Source of the DNA: Chloroflexota bacterium
GTDB lineage: Bacteria > Chloroflexota > Anaerolineae > Promineifilales > Promineifilaceae
Direction of reading: 5' to 3'
Assembly (NCBI GenBank): GCA_024277135.1
Contig: JAJRVV010000087.1
Coordinates: 1-64,000, forward strand
Length of the DNA stretch: 64,000 bases
The position numbers and the translations under genes were made by a program. The notes beneath the pieces are model-generated. The model made no database searches, was not told the origin of the DNA, and was given only the letters and a program-made list of their open reading frames with translations. Positions 8,597 to 17,408 of this stretch are shown here, piece by piece. Within the stretch, counting starts at the first letter, position 1; each line of letters starts with the position of its first letter.

Positions 8597-10969
8597 TCAA
8601 GGGCTGGCCTGCCACCACATTACTTGTCCGTCTGTCGCCAGTTCAATCGTTCCCAGTTCATCGGTGCGTAAAACGGCCGCGCCCACATCGGCGGCGCGTT
8701 GCAATATTTCTGGGGTTGGATGGCCGAAATTGTTGTCCGCCCCCACCGAAATGATGATGATCTGCGGCCGCACCGCTGCCAGGAACGGCCGACTGCTGGA
8801 GGAATCGGAGCCGTGATGCCCGGCTTTGAACAGCAGCGCCGACAACGGCCGCCCCGAAGCCAGCATCGCCGCCTCGGCCGCCTGCTCCGCATCCCCCGTC
8901 AGCAGCAGCGAAAAACCCCCGTACACCAGCCGGAAGCTGACCGAGTTTTCGTTCCGGTTGGCGTCGTTTCGTTCCGGGCCGGGATGCAAAATTTCCAGCC
9001 GCACGCCGTCGTCAATGCGAATGATTTCCCCGGCCATTGCCCGATGGATGGGGGTTCCCGCCGCCTGAGCCGCCGATAACACGGCATCGTAGACGGCCGT
9101 GCCCCCCATCTGCGAACCATCCGTCAGCAGCCGGCCCACCCGATATCGGTCAAACAGCCCTGCCAGCCCGGCCGCGTGATCAGCGTCGGGGTGGGTGGCG
9201 ACGACCAGATCAATCTCTCGGTCCCAAAACGGCATCTGCCGCCCCAGCCGGTCGTTGAGCAGGCTGGGATAATTGCCGCCGTCCACCAGAATTTGGCGGC
9301 CGCTGGGGGTTTGGATGAAGATGGCGTCCCCCTGCCCCACATCGAGAAAGGCGACGTGGAGACGGCCGTCCGGCTGCGACGCGCCCCACATCACGATTAA
9401 AACCAGCCCCAAAAAACTGCCGCTCAATGCCGCCCGTTGGCTGAAATTGCGGCGCAAACGAGCTATAACTTCCCGTCGCTTCACCTGATCCTGTTTTGCC
9501 AGCCAGGTCAGCCCGGCGATGATGGCGTAGAGGACGAGGACGGCCGTCGGCGATACGCTGATCGGAACCGCCGCCCCCGGCACAGCGGCAAAGGCGCGCA
9601 CTAACCCAATCGTGTACGCCAAAAACAGCCAGGCGATCCAGGCGAAAACCTGGCCGATGGCGGGGACGACCATGCCTGTTAACGCCGCCAATCCGCCCCA
9701 AATCATCACCCCTGGCTGCGCCGGCAGGATCAGGGCGTTGGCCGGGAAGCTGATCAGCGATACCTGGCGGAAGTAGAACATCATCAACGGCAGCGTCAGG
9801 ATTTGCGCTGCCAGCGTCACCAGCGCCGCTTCCGACAACCAGCCCATGATTTGATTGGTCGTTCGCCGATCCAGGCGGCGTAGCAGCCGCGCCCGCGTCC
9901 ATTGGATGAATGGGTCGGCGTACAACATCAGCCCCAGGGTGGCGGCGAAGCTGAGTTGGAAGCCGACGTCCCACAGGGTGAAGGGGTTGACGGCCGTCAT
10001 CACCCATCCCGCCCAAAACAGCGACGAGTAGGCAAAAGTGGGCCGTCCCAGGTAGCGGCTGGCGATGAGGTACAGCCCGCCCATGATGGCGGCGCGCACT
10101 ACCGAGGCGTCGGCCCCTACCAGCAGCGTGTAGAGGGCGACGCCGACCAGGGCCAGGAGGACGGCCGGACGCCGGGGCAGAAACTTCTCGGCAAAACCGG
10201 TGAAGACGGCGATGAGGATGGCGATGTTGAAGCCGGAGATGGCGATGATGTGGGTCATGCCGGTGGCGCGGAAGGCGTCGGCCAGGTCGGGCGGCAGGCC
10301 GTTGTCGTCCCCCAGCAGGATGCCGCTGAGCAGGGCGGCCTGCGGGTCGGGGATGAGCCGGTTGATGGCCGCCTGCGCCCGGCTTTTGAAGGCGAAGATG
10401 GCGTGGTAAAGCGGCTGGCCCTGCCCTTCCGCCAGCACGGTGACGGCGGGCAGGTTCATCAGGCTGTACACCCCTTGCCGCGCCAGATAATTTTTGTAGC
10501 TGAAATCCTCGAATTCGGGCGGGGTTTCGACCCGGCCGGTCAGTTGCAGCCGCATCCCATACTCGATTTCGGGATAACGAAAAACGCGCGCTTGCACATC
10601 GCCGGCGACGGCCGTTTCCACGCCATCGGGCAGCGTGATGGTTTCGGCGCGCAGGCGCAGGTTGACGGAACGGTCGCGCACGTCTGGCTCGGCGATGACC
10701 AGACCGGTGAGGCTGATTTCGTCTCCGTCGTTGTAATGGGCGATGTGGGAGGGGGTGATGGCGGGGACGGCCGTGATGTACCGGGCGCCGCCGAATCCGA
10801 CGGCCGTGACGCTTATCAGCCCCAATCTAAGACCGATTCGATTTTGGGCGAACAGGCTCCCAACCAATCCCAGAATGCCGATGATAAACCAGGTGGAAAC
10901 AGGCCAATTAAAATTGGAAGCCAACCAGATACCTGCCAACCAGGCTGTTCCGAGATAGACGCCTGTCAT
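8597..10969 (-). CDS. comEC: ComEC/Rec2 DNA-uptake channel protein
   Basis: The product is 790 aa with the full family architecture. Two N-terminal membrane segments precede an OB-fold/DUF4131 region (about 60-190). The competence domain follows, with about ten membrane helices (about 205-500; DDNGLPPDL, THIIAISGFNIAIL). A C-terminal metallo-beta-lactamase domain runs from about 545 to 785 (DVGQGDAIFIQ, THPDADHAAGL, KAGHHGSDSS). The family moves single-stranded DNA across the inner membrane during transformation, and the C-terminal domain probably degrades the other strand. No other competence gene is in the window. The length is normal and all metal motifs are present. Confidence 0.95.
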   Translation of the reverse strand: MTGVYLGTAWLAGIWLASNFNWPVSTWFIIGILGLVGSLFAQNRIGLRLGLISVTAVGFGGARYITAVPAITPSHIAHYNDGDEISLTGLVIAEPDVRDRSVNLRLRAETITLPDGVETAVAGDVQARVFRYPEIEYGMRLQLTGRVETPPEFEDFSYKNYLARQGVYSLMNLPAVTVLAEGQGQPLYHAIFAFKSRAQAAINRLIPDPQAALLSGILLGDDNGLPPDLADAFRATGMTHIIAISGFNIAILIAVFTGFAEKFLPRRPAVLLALVGVALYTLLVGADASVVRAAIMGGLYLIASRYLGRPTFAYSSLFWAGWVMTAVNPFTLWDVGFQLSFAATLGLMLYADPFIQWTRARLLRRLDRRTTNQIMGWLSEAALVTLAAQILTLPLMMFYFRQVSLISFPANALILPAQPGVMIWGGLAALTGMVVPAIGQVFAWIAWLFLAYTIGLVRAFAAVPGAAVPISVSPTAVLVLYAIIAGLTWLAKQDQVKRREVIARLRRNFSQRAALSGSFLGLVLIVMWGASQPDGRLHVAFLDVGQGDAIFIQTPSGRQILVDGGNYPSLLNDRLGRQMPFWDREIDLVVATHPDADHAAGLAGLFDRYRVGRLLTDGSQMGGTAVYDAVLSAAQAAGTPIHRAMAGEIIRIDDGVRLEILHPGPERNDANRNENSVSFRLVYGGFSLLLTGDAEQAAEAAMLASGRPLSALLFKAGHHGSDSSSSRPFLAAVRPQIIIISVGADNNFGHPTPEILQRAADVGAAVLRTDELGTIELATDGQVMWWQASP

Positions 10970-11527
10970 ACTGGCAAAACATACCCCTTTGCTTGACTGT
11001 AGGCAAATCTAACTCTTTGGGATTTCGCGGGGTTGACATGAGCGGCGGGTGATGTATGCTCAGAGAGAAGTACGCATCACGCCCAAACCCCATGAAGTCT
11101 CGTTAAACCTGGTTTTTCTGTTGACATGCTTTTGGGCTTCTGACTATACTGTACCTGGGATTGGGTCGCGTTTCGGGGTTAGTTTAGTCTGGAGAAAGTC
11201 TTAACCTAAATTTCGCACCTTTCCAATCGAATAGAGAGACAAAAAACGTACCAGTCTAACTGGTTGTATCAAGTTAACCTGCTCCCCGGCTGGTGAGCTT
11301 GGCTTGGCAGCCAGGTAAAATTGGGCGTCTGCTGCCTTGTCCGGCCAGCAGCGCCGCCATGTTGAGCAATAGCATGGAGGCAATCCGCTTATCCTGGTGC
11401 ATCACAGCATTATCATCGAGTTTGGGCGTGAGATTAAGAGTATGCGGATGGAGGAGGCGGCTAAACGGAGCCAACAGCCTCTGCCGGCGACGCAAAACGT
11501 AGGGTAACTTTTCCGATGGAGAAAACA
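10970..11527 (+). promoter_or_regulatory. Long leader region with two strong promoters
   Basis: This 558-bp gap contains TTGACA-16-TATGCT (11033-11060) and TTGACA-18-TATACT (11121-11150), both on the plus strand. The small regulator-like gene starts only at 11528, leaving a leader of about 370 nt. A frame at 11397-11507 reads like the beginning of an XRE helix-turn-helix protein (EFGREIKSMRMEEA) but has no convincing start, suggesting a gene relic. No riboswitch class was recognised. Confidence 0.5.
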
Positions 11528-11860
11528 ATGGCAAAAACGACTGCAAAAGTCCGCGACCGGCAACTGTTCTGCTATCCTGACCCAACGGCCGTTTGTACGG
11601 TGGATTCATCAGCCTGGTTTGTCTGGCTGGAGACGGCGACTGCTTTCCGCTATTTCAGCGGGCAGCGGCACAACTATTTTCACGGACACGGCCCGCTGTT
11701 CGCGCCTGTTTCGTTCCGCAAAGAGCGGCGGCGGGGCTGGCTGTGGTATGCGTATCGCCGTGTTTATGGGGTGTTGCATAAACGGTACGCGGGGAAGTCG
11801 GCTGGGTTGACAGCGGAGCGGTTGGAGGAAACGGCCGTTTTGCTTAACGATATTTGGTAA
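11528..11860 (+). CDS. Orphan N-terminal-type domain of LuxR/MalT STAND regulators
   Basis: The product is 110 aa. It contains SSAWFVWLETATAFRYFSG, then FRKERRRGWLWYAYRR, HKRYAGKS and LTAERLEETAVLL. From memory this pattern matches a small N-terminal segment common in Chloroflexota, fused to or just ahead of MalT-like LuxR regulators. No STAND or LuxR part follows here, so the gene looks like a stand-alone or left-over module. ATG 11528 is chosen over 11516 because GGAG at 11518-11521 sits 6 bp before it. Function unknown. Confidence 0.55.
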   Translation: MAKTTAKVRDRQLFCYPDPTAVCTVDSSAWFVWLETATAFRYFSGQRHNYFHGHGPLFAPVSFRKERRRGWLWYAYRRVYGVLHKRYAGKSAGLTAERLEETAVLLNDIW

Positions 11861-11944
11861 CGGATGATATCTGAAAGGAGGGTTTATGGCGTGTGCCTGC
11901 AAGCTGGGTGTCGGCTTGTGGCGGTGTGTTTTTATAAGAAAGCT

Positions 11945-12121
11945 ATGGGTATTTCTAATGGTACCAAACCTAAAAAAAGAAAATATGGTGCTAAAAGGCT
12001 TATCTGGGATCATCGACATGAACGAAGGAATGTTGAGCCTTATGAGTTCGATGATGCGGCACAGCTGCTTGAGGATTTCTGGGCTGATGTAGAAAGAATA
12101 CTGGCAGAAGCCAAAAGGTGA
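11945..12121 (+). pseudogene. TumE-like toxin, N-terminal half missing
   Basis: The frame ending at 12121 reads RLIWDHRHERRNVEPYEFDDAAQ and LLEDFWADVERIL. This matches, from memory, the C-terminal half of TumE/DUF6516-type toxins (His-x-His ... EPYxF ... LLEDF). Full toxins are about 100-120 aa; from ATG 11945 only 58 aa remain. The upstream frame to 11864 shows no toxin-like sequence. The stop TGA (12119-12121) abuts the antitoxin start, the usual operon order. Probably an inactivated toxin with its antitoxin retained. Confidence 0.55.
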
Positions 12122-12126
12122 ATAAA

Positions 12127-12495
12127 ATGAAAGTCATGAATGTAGGCATTATGTCACGCGAAGAGTACAAAAAACGAACTATAGCGATTGCGAGCGGCGC
12201 GTACCGTCCCAAAGAAAATGACCCCAAAGTATGGTTTGAATCTATAAAATCACTGTCTCAAGTTCTTAGTAGCGAAAATCAGGAGTTACTAAAACTCATT
12301 GTTGAATGCAAGCCACAGTCGCTTTCCGAACTCGAAAAAATCAGTCATCGGAGAAAATCCAATTTGTCAAGGACATTGAAAACGCTTGAAAATTATGGCA
12401 TCGTATCGTTGAAGAAAAGGAATGGAAGGGTAGTGCCTACAGTTGAGGCAACAGATTTCAAAGTCGAGTTTGGGTTGAATGCGTTGGCTTATTAG
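12127..12495 (+). CDS. TumA-like winged-helix antitoxin (HVO_A0114 family)
   Basis: The product is 122 aa. After MSREEYKKRTIAIASG comes VWFESIKSLSQVLSSENQEL, then a winged helix with SLSELEKISHR (helix 2), SNLSRTLKTLENYGIVSLKK (recognition helix and wing) and a short wing strand. This layout fits the HVO_A0114-type DNA-binding proteins that pair with TumE toxins. ATG 12127 has AAGGTG 7 bp upstream; a GTG at 12118 overlapping the toxin stop is the alternative. The gene is AT-richer than its neighbours and has no ACGGCCGT copy, consistent with recent transfer. It likely represses its own operon. Confidence 0.7.
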   Translation: MKVMNVGIMSREEYKKRTIAIASGAYRPKENDPKVWFESIKSLSQVLSSENQELLKLIVECKPQSLSELEKISHRRKSNLSRTLKTLENYGIVSLKKRNGRVVPTVEATDFKVEFGLNALAY

Positions 12496-12672
12496 CAAAA
12501 ATATTGCGTAAGGTGTTTTAATTAGTCAAACACGTTTTTCTTGGACAAGCTTTTGTGTGGGCAAGATGGTCAGGAAAAGTCAGTTTTAGGTAAAAATGCA
12601 AAGCCATAAATCGGTAAAAACAGGTTTCAAGGGCAAGGTATTGGTTAAAGCCACGCTAACGAATAAGCGTCA

Positions 12673-12698
12673 ACCTGATTTGCGAGATCGGGCTTTTT
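12673..12698 (+). terminator. Rho-independent terminator downstream of tumA-like gene
   Basis: CCTGATTT-GCG-AGATCGGG gives an 8-bp stem with two G-U pairs in RNA, followed by CTTTTTT. It lies about 180 bp after the stop at 12495. The remaining sequence from 12496 to 13013 shows no gene. Confidence 0.55.
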
Positions 12699-12906
12699 TG
12701 CCTGAAAAATTTGTAGTTTTTGAAGGTGTCTCGCCCGCGTAGGTATTTCGTTTTCTCGCAAACTGGTTATGCAGGCGTTATTTCTATCTTAAGCGGGTAA
12801 CGGCCGTCCCCCCACACCAGATATGCAAAATAAAACCTCATCCCGCTAACACCGTCGCCAGCCCCCTCTCCGCTTCCGCAACCGTCATCCCCTCTTGCGC
12901 ATATGT

Positions 12907-12966
12907 CTGGCGAATGAATTCGCGGCCACAACGGCTAAACCGCCCTGCGCCGGTTAAACGGTAGTC
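12907..12966. repeat. GCGAATGAATTCGC-type repeat, copy 1
   Basis: TCTGGCGAATGAATTCGCGG is followed by an ACAACGGCTAAACC segment and then CCTGCGCCGGTT. The copy at 21880-21936 (minus strand) keeps the same order of segments, and a shorter copy lies at 23312-23331. The core GCGAATGAATTCGC is nearly palindromic. Confidence 0.65.
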
Positions 12967-13013
12967 GGCGCAGGCCGACTTGGCAGGCGTAGCCGCAGAG
13001 TTGTCCGCGCTGG

Positions 13014-14396
13014 TTAAATCCGCTCAAAATATCGTTTTCGTTCCCAATCGGTCACGGCATTGTCAAACGCCTTTTGCTCGCTGCGGAAGAAGTGAACGTA
13101 ATGCGCCGCCACGTCCGCGCCCAATGTTTGGCGGACAAAGTGGCTGTCGGCGAATAGATCGGTTGCGTCGCGCAGGGTGTAGGGGACGCGGGGGAGATGC
13201 TGGGCAGCGTAGACGTCTCCGGCGAAGATGTCTGGCGGCTCAATCTGATTGGCGATGCCGTCCAGACCGGAGGCGAGGGCGGCGGTATAGACCAGGTACG
13301 GGTTGCAATCGGCGCCGGGGATGCGGCATTCGATGCGCAAGCTCTGGCCCTGCCCCACCACCCGGAATCCAGCGGTGCGGTTGTCGTAGCTCCAGGCCAG
13401 ACGGGTGGGCGCCCAGGAGCCGTCCTGATACCGTTTGTACGAGTTGACGGTGGGGGCGTAGAAGGGCATAAATTCTGGCGCATGTTTGATCCAGCCGCCC
13501 AGGAACCAGCGGAATATGTCAGAGCCTAGCGCCGGGCCAATTTGCTGCGCGCCGGGGAAGATGTTCTCCTCTCCTTGCCATAGGCTGAGGTGAATGTGGC
13601 AGCTTGAGCCGGCCTGGTCGGCGGCGGGCTTGGCCATGAAGGTGACGCTGACGCCTAGCTGCTCGGCCGTTTCTTTGAGACATTGTTTGTAGACGGCGTG
13701 CCGGTCGGCCATGGTCAGCGCGTCGGCGTAGCGGATGTTGATTTCATGCTGGCCCAGCCCCCATTCCCCTTTGGAGTTTTCCACGGGGACGCCGGACTGT
13801 TTCAGGTGGCGGCGGGCGGCGGCGGTGAATTTTTCTTCGCGCATCCCTTGCAGCATGTGATAATCTTCCAGATACCAGGCGGCCGTTTTCAGTCCGGCGT
13901 ACTCTTTCTCGTGGGCGGCGCGATAAGAGTCTTCAAAAATATAATACTCCAATTCGGAGGCGGCTTTGACGCTGTACCCCAGGGCGGCGGCCCGCGCCAG
14001 TTGGCGGCGCAGCAGGGAGCGGGGGGCGATGGCGACGGGCTGATGGGTTTTCGAGTCGGCCACGTCGCAGATGACCAGAGCGGTTTTGTCCAACCAACTG
14101 GCGCGGCGCAAGGCGCCCAGGTCGGGAACGAGATGGAAGTCGCCGTACCCTAATTCCCAGTTGGCGAATTGGTAGCCGGGGACGGGTTCCATCTCCATAT
14201 CCACCGTGAGCAGGTAGTTGCAACTGTGTGTGCCCTGGGCCGCGCCGTCGCTGAGAAAGAATTCGGCGTCGAACCGTTTGCCCATGAAACGGCCGTAATG
14301 GTCGGTAAATACCAGCGCCACCGTTTCAATTTCGCCTTGTTCCACCAGCGCGGTTAACTCGTCTATCGTCAACATGCCCAGAATCTTCGACATCAT
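13014..14396 (-). CDS. Glutamine synthetase family ligase (gamma-glutamylation type candidate)
   Basis: The product is 460 aa, GlnA fold. N-terminal beta-grasp residues 1-110 (VFTDHYGRFMGKRF) precede the catalytic domain. Metal-site strands are seen in SELEYYIF, GQHEINIRYADAL and FMAKPAADQAGSSCHIHLSL, with ATP/phosphate-site residues in NSYKRYQDGSWAPTRLAWSY and IECRIPGADCNPYL. The sequence is closer to PuuA-type ligases than to housekeeping GlnA, judging from length and the missing adenylylation-loop Tyr. It is the last gene of the long minus-strand cluster, 13 bp after the flavoenzyme, suggesting it glutamylates an amine of that pathway. Substrate unknown. Confidence 0.8.
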   Translation of the reverse strand: MMSKILGMLTIDELTALVEQGEIETVALVFTDHYGRFMGKRFDAEFFLSDGAAQGTHSCNYLLTVDMEMEPVPGYQFANWELGYGDFHLVPDLGALRRASWLDKTALVICDVADSKTHQPVAIAPRSLLRRQLARAAALGYSVKAASELEYYIFEDSYRAAHEKEYAGLKTAAWYLEDYHMLQGMREEKFTAAARRHLKQSGVPVENSKGEWGLGQHEINIRYADALTMADRHAVYKQCLKETAEQLGVSVTFMAKPAADQAGSSCHIHLSLWQGEENIFPGAQQIGPALGSDIFRWFLGGWIKHAPEFMPFYAPTVNSYKRYQDGSWAPTRLAWSYDNRTAGFRVVGQGQSLRIECRIPGADCNPYLVYTAALASGLDGIANQIEPPDIFAGDVYAAQHLPRVPYTLRDATDLFADSHFVRQTLGADVAAHYVHFFRSEQKAFDNAVTDWERKRYFERI

Positions 14397-14409
14397 ACCT
14401 TCCTTCTAA

Positions 14410-15663
14410 CTAATGGAATCGTTCTACTCTCAATGGCGCCAGATCAATAGATGGTCGTTCCTCCCCAATGATTTGCGACACTAGCTTACCGGTAATCAGC
14501 CCCTGCGTCATGCCCAGTGTTCCATGCCCGGTTGCCAGGATCAGATTCTCAAAGGCTTCGCTGCGCCCAATAATGGGCAGATCATCTGGCGTTGCTGGCC
14601 GATAACCCGACCAGACGGCCGTTTGCTCCAATTCTTCCATGCCGGGCAAGTATTCGTGAATGGCGCGGCGTATCGCCGCCAGCCGCCACTGGTTGATGGA
14701 TGGATCGTAGCCGGCCAACTCCAACGTGCTGGTGAAACGCAGCCTGTCTCCCATTGGCGTGACCGCAATTTTGCGTTCAGACAGAGAAAGCGGTAATCGG
14801 GGGCTGGCGAGCGGCCGTTTATACGTCACGCTGTATCCTTTGGCCGGTTGAATGGGGATTCTCAATTTTAGATGGCGGGCGATGACCGGCGACCAGGCTC
14901 CAGCGGCCAACACCACCTGATTGGGCGTAAACACGCCTTGTGACGTAATCAGTGACGAAATTTGTCGGCCAGTTGTCTCAAATCCGAGAACGGCCGTGCC
15001 CGTCTTGAAATTTACGCCCCGCTCCTTCGCCACACGCGCCAATTCATGCACAAAGCGGTCAGGGATCACATGCCCGTAATCGGCGGCGTAAATGCCATGG
15101 GTGACGGCCGGCTGCACATTCGGTTCTATCTGACGCGCGCCATCTGCATCCAACAGCGTCGAATCCACCCCATATTCGCGTAACAGGACGGTGTCGGGGA
15201 CGGCTTTCTCAAAAGCAGCCTCGCTGGTGAAAAGGATCAGACGCCCTTTACGCTCGTAGCCAAACTCCAGCTTTTCTTTATCCAGCAAGTCGTCAAACAA
15301 ATCAAAGCTGGCTTGGCCCAAAGACAACAAGACAGCGATGGATTGGCGCATCTTTTTCTCATTGCAGGCGCCGCGAAATTGCCACAGCCAGCGCATGAGA
15401 TCAAGATTCAGGCGCGGCTTGATATAAAAAGGGCTTTCGGCGTCCAACAGCCACTTCAGCCCCTGCCTGAGAACGCCGGGCGCAGCCATAGGGATGGCAA
15501 GCCCATTGGCGATCAACCCGGCATTGCCGTGTGAACTGCCGGCGCAAATGTCCTCTTTTTCAATGAGCGTTACCGGCCGTCCTTGTCCGGCCAAATAGTA
15601 AGCTGAAGCAACGCCAATCACGCCGCCGCCAATGATGAGAATACCTTCCTGTTGGTTCATCAA
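14410..15663 (-). CDS. FAD-dependent D-amino acid dehydrogenase-like oxidoreductase (DAO family)
   Basis: The product is 417 aa. The FAD dinucleotide fold is at the N-terminus (LIIGGGVIGVASAYYLAGQG, Glu35 for ribose), then GSSHGNAGLI, a substrate domain, and a C-terminal FAD contact SGYRPATPDDLPIIGRS with ATGHGTLGMTQG. This is closest to DadA-type enzymes, which oxidise D-amino acids to 2-oxo acids and ammonia at the membrane. Related DAO-family enzymes recur in phosphonate clusters as oxidases of aminophosphonates, so its place downstream of PhnW/PhnX leaves that option open. Confidence 0.8.
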   Translation of the reverse strand: MMNQQEGILIIGGGVIGVASAYYLAGQGRPVTLIEKEDICAGSSHGNAGLIANGLAIPMAAPGVLRQGLKWLLDAESPFYIKPRLNLDLMRWLWQFRGACNEKKMRQSIAVLLSLGQASFDLFDDLLDKEKLEFGYERKGRLILFTSEAAFEKAVPDTVLLREYGVDSTLLDADGARQIEPNVQPAVTHGIYAADYGHVIPDRFVHELARVAKERGVNFKTGTAVLGFETTGRQISSLITSQGVFTPNQVVLAAGAWSPVIARHLKLRIPIQPAKGYSVTYKRPLASPRLPLSLSERKIAVTPMGDRLRFTSTLELAGYDPSINQWRLAAIRRAIHEYLPGMEELEQTAVWSGYRPATPDDLPIIGRSEAFENLILATGHGTLGMTQGLITGKLVSQIIGEERPSIDLAPLRVERFH

Positions 15664-15683
15664 TCAAGGCTCCATATCCCCAT

Positions 15684-16499
15684 TTATTCATTTTGCGGCG
15701 GTTTGGGCACACCTTCGCTTAGACCATATAAATAAGAGCCGATGAAACTGATATGCGAGGTCAATCGGCCGTTATCCCACACAAACAGGCGGCATGTGGG
15801 CGGCTCAAACAGGGGATCTACATCGTCCACCGGATACAGGATCAGCCCGTTGGCAAAAGTGGCGCTACCGGTGACGTAGGCGGGGACGCCGCGCCAATAG
15901 GTGACGACGTCCCGGTGAACGTGGCCGCAGATGACGGCCTGAATTTGGGGATGGCGGGCCACGATGCCGCCGAAGGCGTCCCCGTTGCGGCACATCAGGC
16001 TGTCCGGGTAGGGCAGGCCGGTTTTGAAGGGGGGATGGTGCATGAAAACGGCCGTCGGCCTGTCCGCCGCCTCTTGCAAACGCGCTTCAAACCAGGCCAG
16101 CCGCTCCGCATCAAGCATCCCCTCATGCGATCCCGGCCACAAGGTGTCCAGGGCGATGATGCGCAACGGGTAATTTTCCAGCGTGTAGTGCAAAAAGCCT
16201 TCCTGGGGCCAATAATCGTGGCCGGCAAAGACGCGGCGCAGCGTTTGGCGGCGGTCGTGGTTGCCGGGAAGGATGTAGATGGGCGCGTCCAGCGTCCGCA
16301 ATGCCTGGCGCACACGAATATAATCCGCCTCGCTGCCATGATTGGACAGGTCGCCGGTGAACATGACCAGGTCGGGCTGCGGCTTTAACCCGCGCAGGTG
16401 GGCGATGGCATCCAGCATCCGGTCATGTAAATCCATGGGGCCGTCGGCCGTTTCAATGACACGGCCGACGTGGAAATCGGTGATGTGGGCGATGATCAT
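15684..16499 (-). CDS. Calcineurin-like metallophosphoesterase (CpdA type)
   Basis: The product is 271 aa. All family motifs are in order: ITDFHVGR (Asp/His), FTGDLSNHG, LPGNHDRR, MHHPP and VICGHVHRD. The family hydrolyses phosphodiesters with two metals, for example cyclic AMP or glycerophosphodiesters. The start overlaps the stop of the isomerase-like gene by 4 bp (ATGA at 16496-16499), so the two are translationally coupled. Substrate unknown. In this cluster a phosphoester or phosphonoester is a reasonable guess. Confidence 0.85.
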   Translation of the reverse strand: MIIAHITDFHVGRVIETADGPMDLHDRMLDAIAHLRGLKPQPDLVMFTGDLSNHGSEADYIRVRQALRTLDAPIYILPGNHDRRQTLRRVFAGHDYWPQEGFLHYTLENYPLRIIALDTLWPGSHEGMLDAERLAWFEARLQEAADRPTAVFMHHPPFKTGLPYPDSLMCRNGDAFGGIVARHPQIQAVICGHVHRDVVTYWRGVPAYVTGSATFANGLILYPVDDVDPLFEPPTCRLFVWDNGRLTSHISFIGSYLYGLSEGVPKPPQNE

Positions 16500-17317
16500 G
16501 GCGCGCCCTCCACCATCCCGGCAAATTTTGTACAGGTCGCCATCGCCTGCGCCAAAAAGTCAGACGCATCCTTGATGTTGATGCCGGAATGATGCACCGA
16601 AAGTTCCATGCTCAACGGCTTGTCGTAGGCGGAAGCAGCGATGATGCCGGCCATGCGCTTCCAATCAACCGTTGCTGAGAAGAGCAGTTTGTGTTGATCG
16701 GCCGCGCCGTCATTGTCATTGAGATGGAGGACGACCAGCCGATCCTTCACCGCTTCCAAAAAATCCAGCCCGTCGCCGACGATGTTGCCATGTCCCGGAT
16801 CGTAACAAATGCCGACCTGTTCGCGGCTGTATTTTGCCAATATCTGCTTTAAGGTCTCGTGATTGGTCGGGTAGAGATTTTCAAAAGCGATTTGCACGCC
16901 CCGCGCCTGGGCGTAGGGCAGCAAAACGTCCAGCGAACGCTGCAAGCGATCCCAAAATTCGGGCTGGGGATCATCATTGTACCCGTCCGGCTGGACGTGC
17001 AGCACAATGGCGTCGCCGCCGAGAACGGCCGTCATGTCCAGCCGATTTTTCACCAGTTCAACCCCAGCCAGACGGGCATATTCGGCGGTGGAAATCCAGA
17101 ATTTCTCGCTGCCTTCGCTGGCGTGCAGGTCGTTAAGCTGCAAGCCATACGTTTTCAACCAACGGCCGATTTGGTCAATCTCAGCGCGGTCATACAAAAA
17201 ATCCCCGCGCCAATGGTGTACCCAATGGACGTGGCTGAACCCGGCTTCAGCAATGCGGCGCAGGTACGGCTCCGGGCTGCCATGATCTTGAACGTAATCG
17301 GTGTTAATGGAGAACAT
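16496..17317 (-). CDS. Sugar phosphate isomerase/epimerase-like TIM-barrel protein
   Basis: The product is 273 aa, AP-endonuclease-2/xylose-isomerase-like TIM barrel. Expected metal ligands appear as Glu in IAFENLYP, Asp/His in ICYDPGHGN, His in LVVLHLNDND and Glu in LSMELSVHH. The family covers epimerases, dehydratases and inosose or hydroxypyruvate isomerases, so the reaction cannot be named. The start is preceded by a G-rich ribosome-binding site. A CAGT repeat separates it from the amidotransferase gene. Confidence 0.75.
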   Translation of the reverse strand: MFSINTDYVQDHGSPEPYLRRIAEAGFSHVHWVHHWRGDFLYDRAEIDQIGRWLKTYGLQLNDLHASEGSEKFWISTAEYARLAGVELVKNRLDMTAVLGGDAIVLHVQPDGYNDDPQPEFWDRLQRSLDVLLPYAQARGVQIAFENLYPTNHETLKQILAKYSREQVGICYDPGHGNIVGDGLDFLEAVKDRLVVLHLNDNDGAADQHKLLFSATVDWKRMAGIIAASAYDKPLSMELSVHHSGINIKDASDFLAQAMATCTKFAGMVEGAP

Positions 17318-17330
17318 GATTACCCCCGAT

Positions 17331-17408
17331 GAACAGTGGTCAGTGGTCAGTGGTCAGTAACCAGTAATCAGTGGTCAGTTAGTCGCTGAATACTGATTAC
17401 TGCCTACT
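17331..17408. repeat. CAGTNNN heptamer repeat
   Basis: Units CAGTGGT (three in a row), CAGTAAC, CAGTAAT and CAGTGGT are followed by inverted ACTGATT/ACTGCCT units. The last units lie inside the 3' end of the amidotransferase gene and encode its C-terminal Asn-Ser-Arg-Gln-stop. Confidence 0.8.

Noticed and set aside
9902-10996. 364-aa plus-strand frame opposite comEC
   Set aside because: Asp/Gly/Gln-rich shadow of a GC-rich gene; the comEC strand has all domain motifs.
11397-11507. 36-codon GTG frame with XRE-like start
   Set aside because: No ribosome-binding site and too short for a helix-turn-helix; treated as a relic in the leader.
12846-12934. Minus-strand frame resembling a short protein C-terminus (MTVAEAERGLATVLAG)
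   Set aside because: No start, it overlaps a repeat copy and is out of frame with the glutamine-synthetase-like gene; at best a relic.
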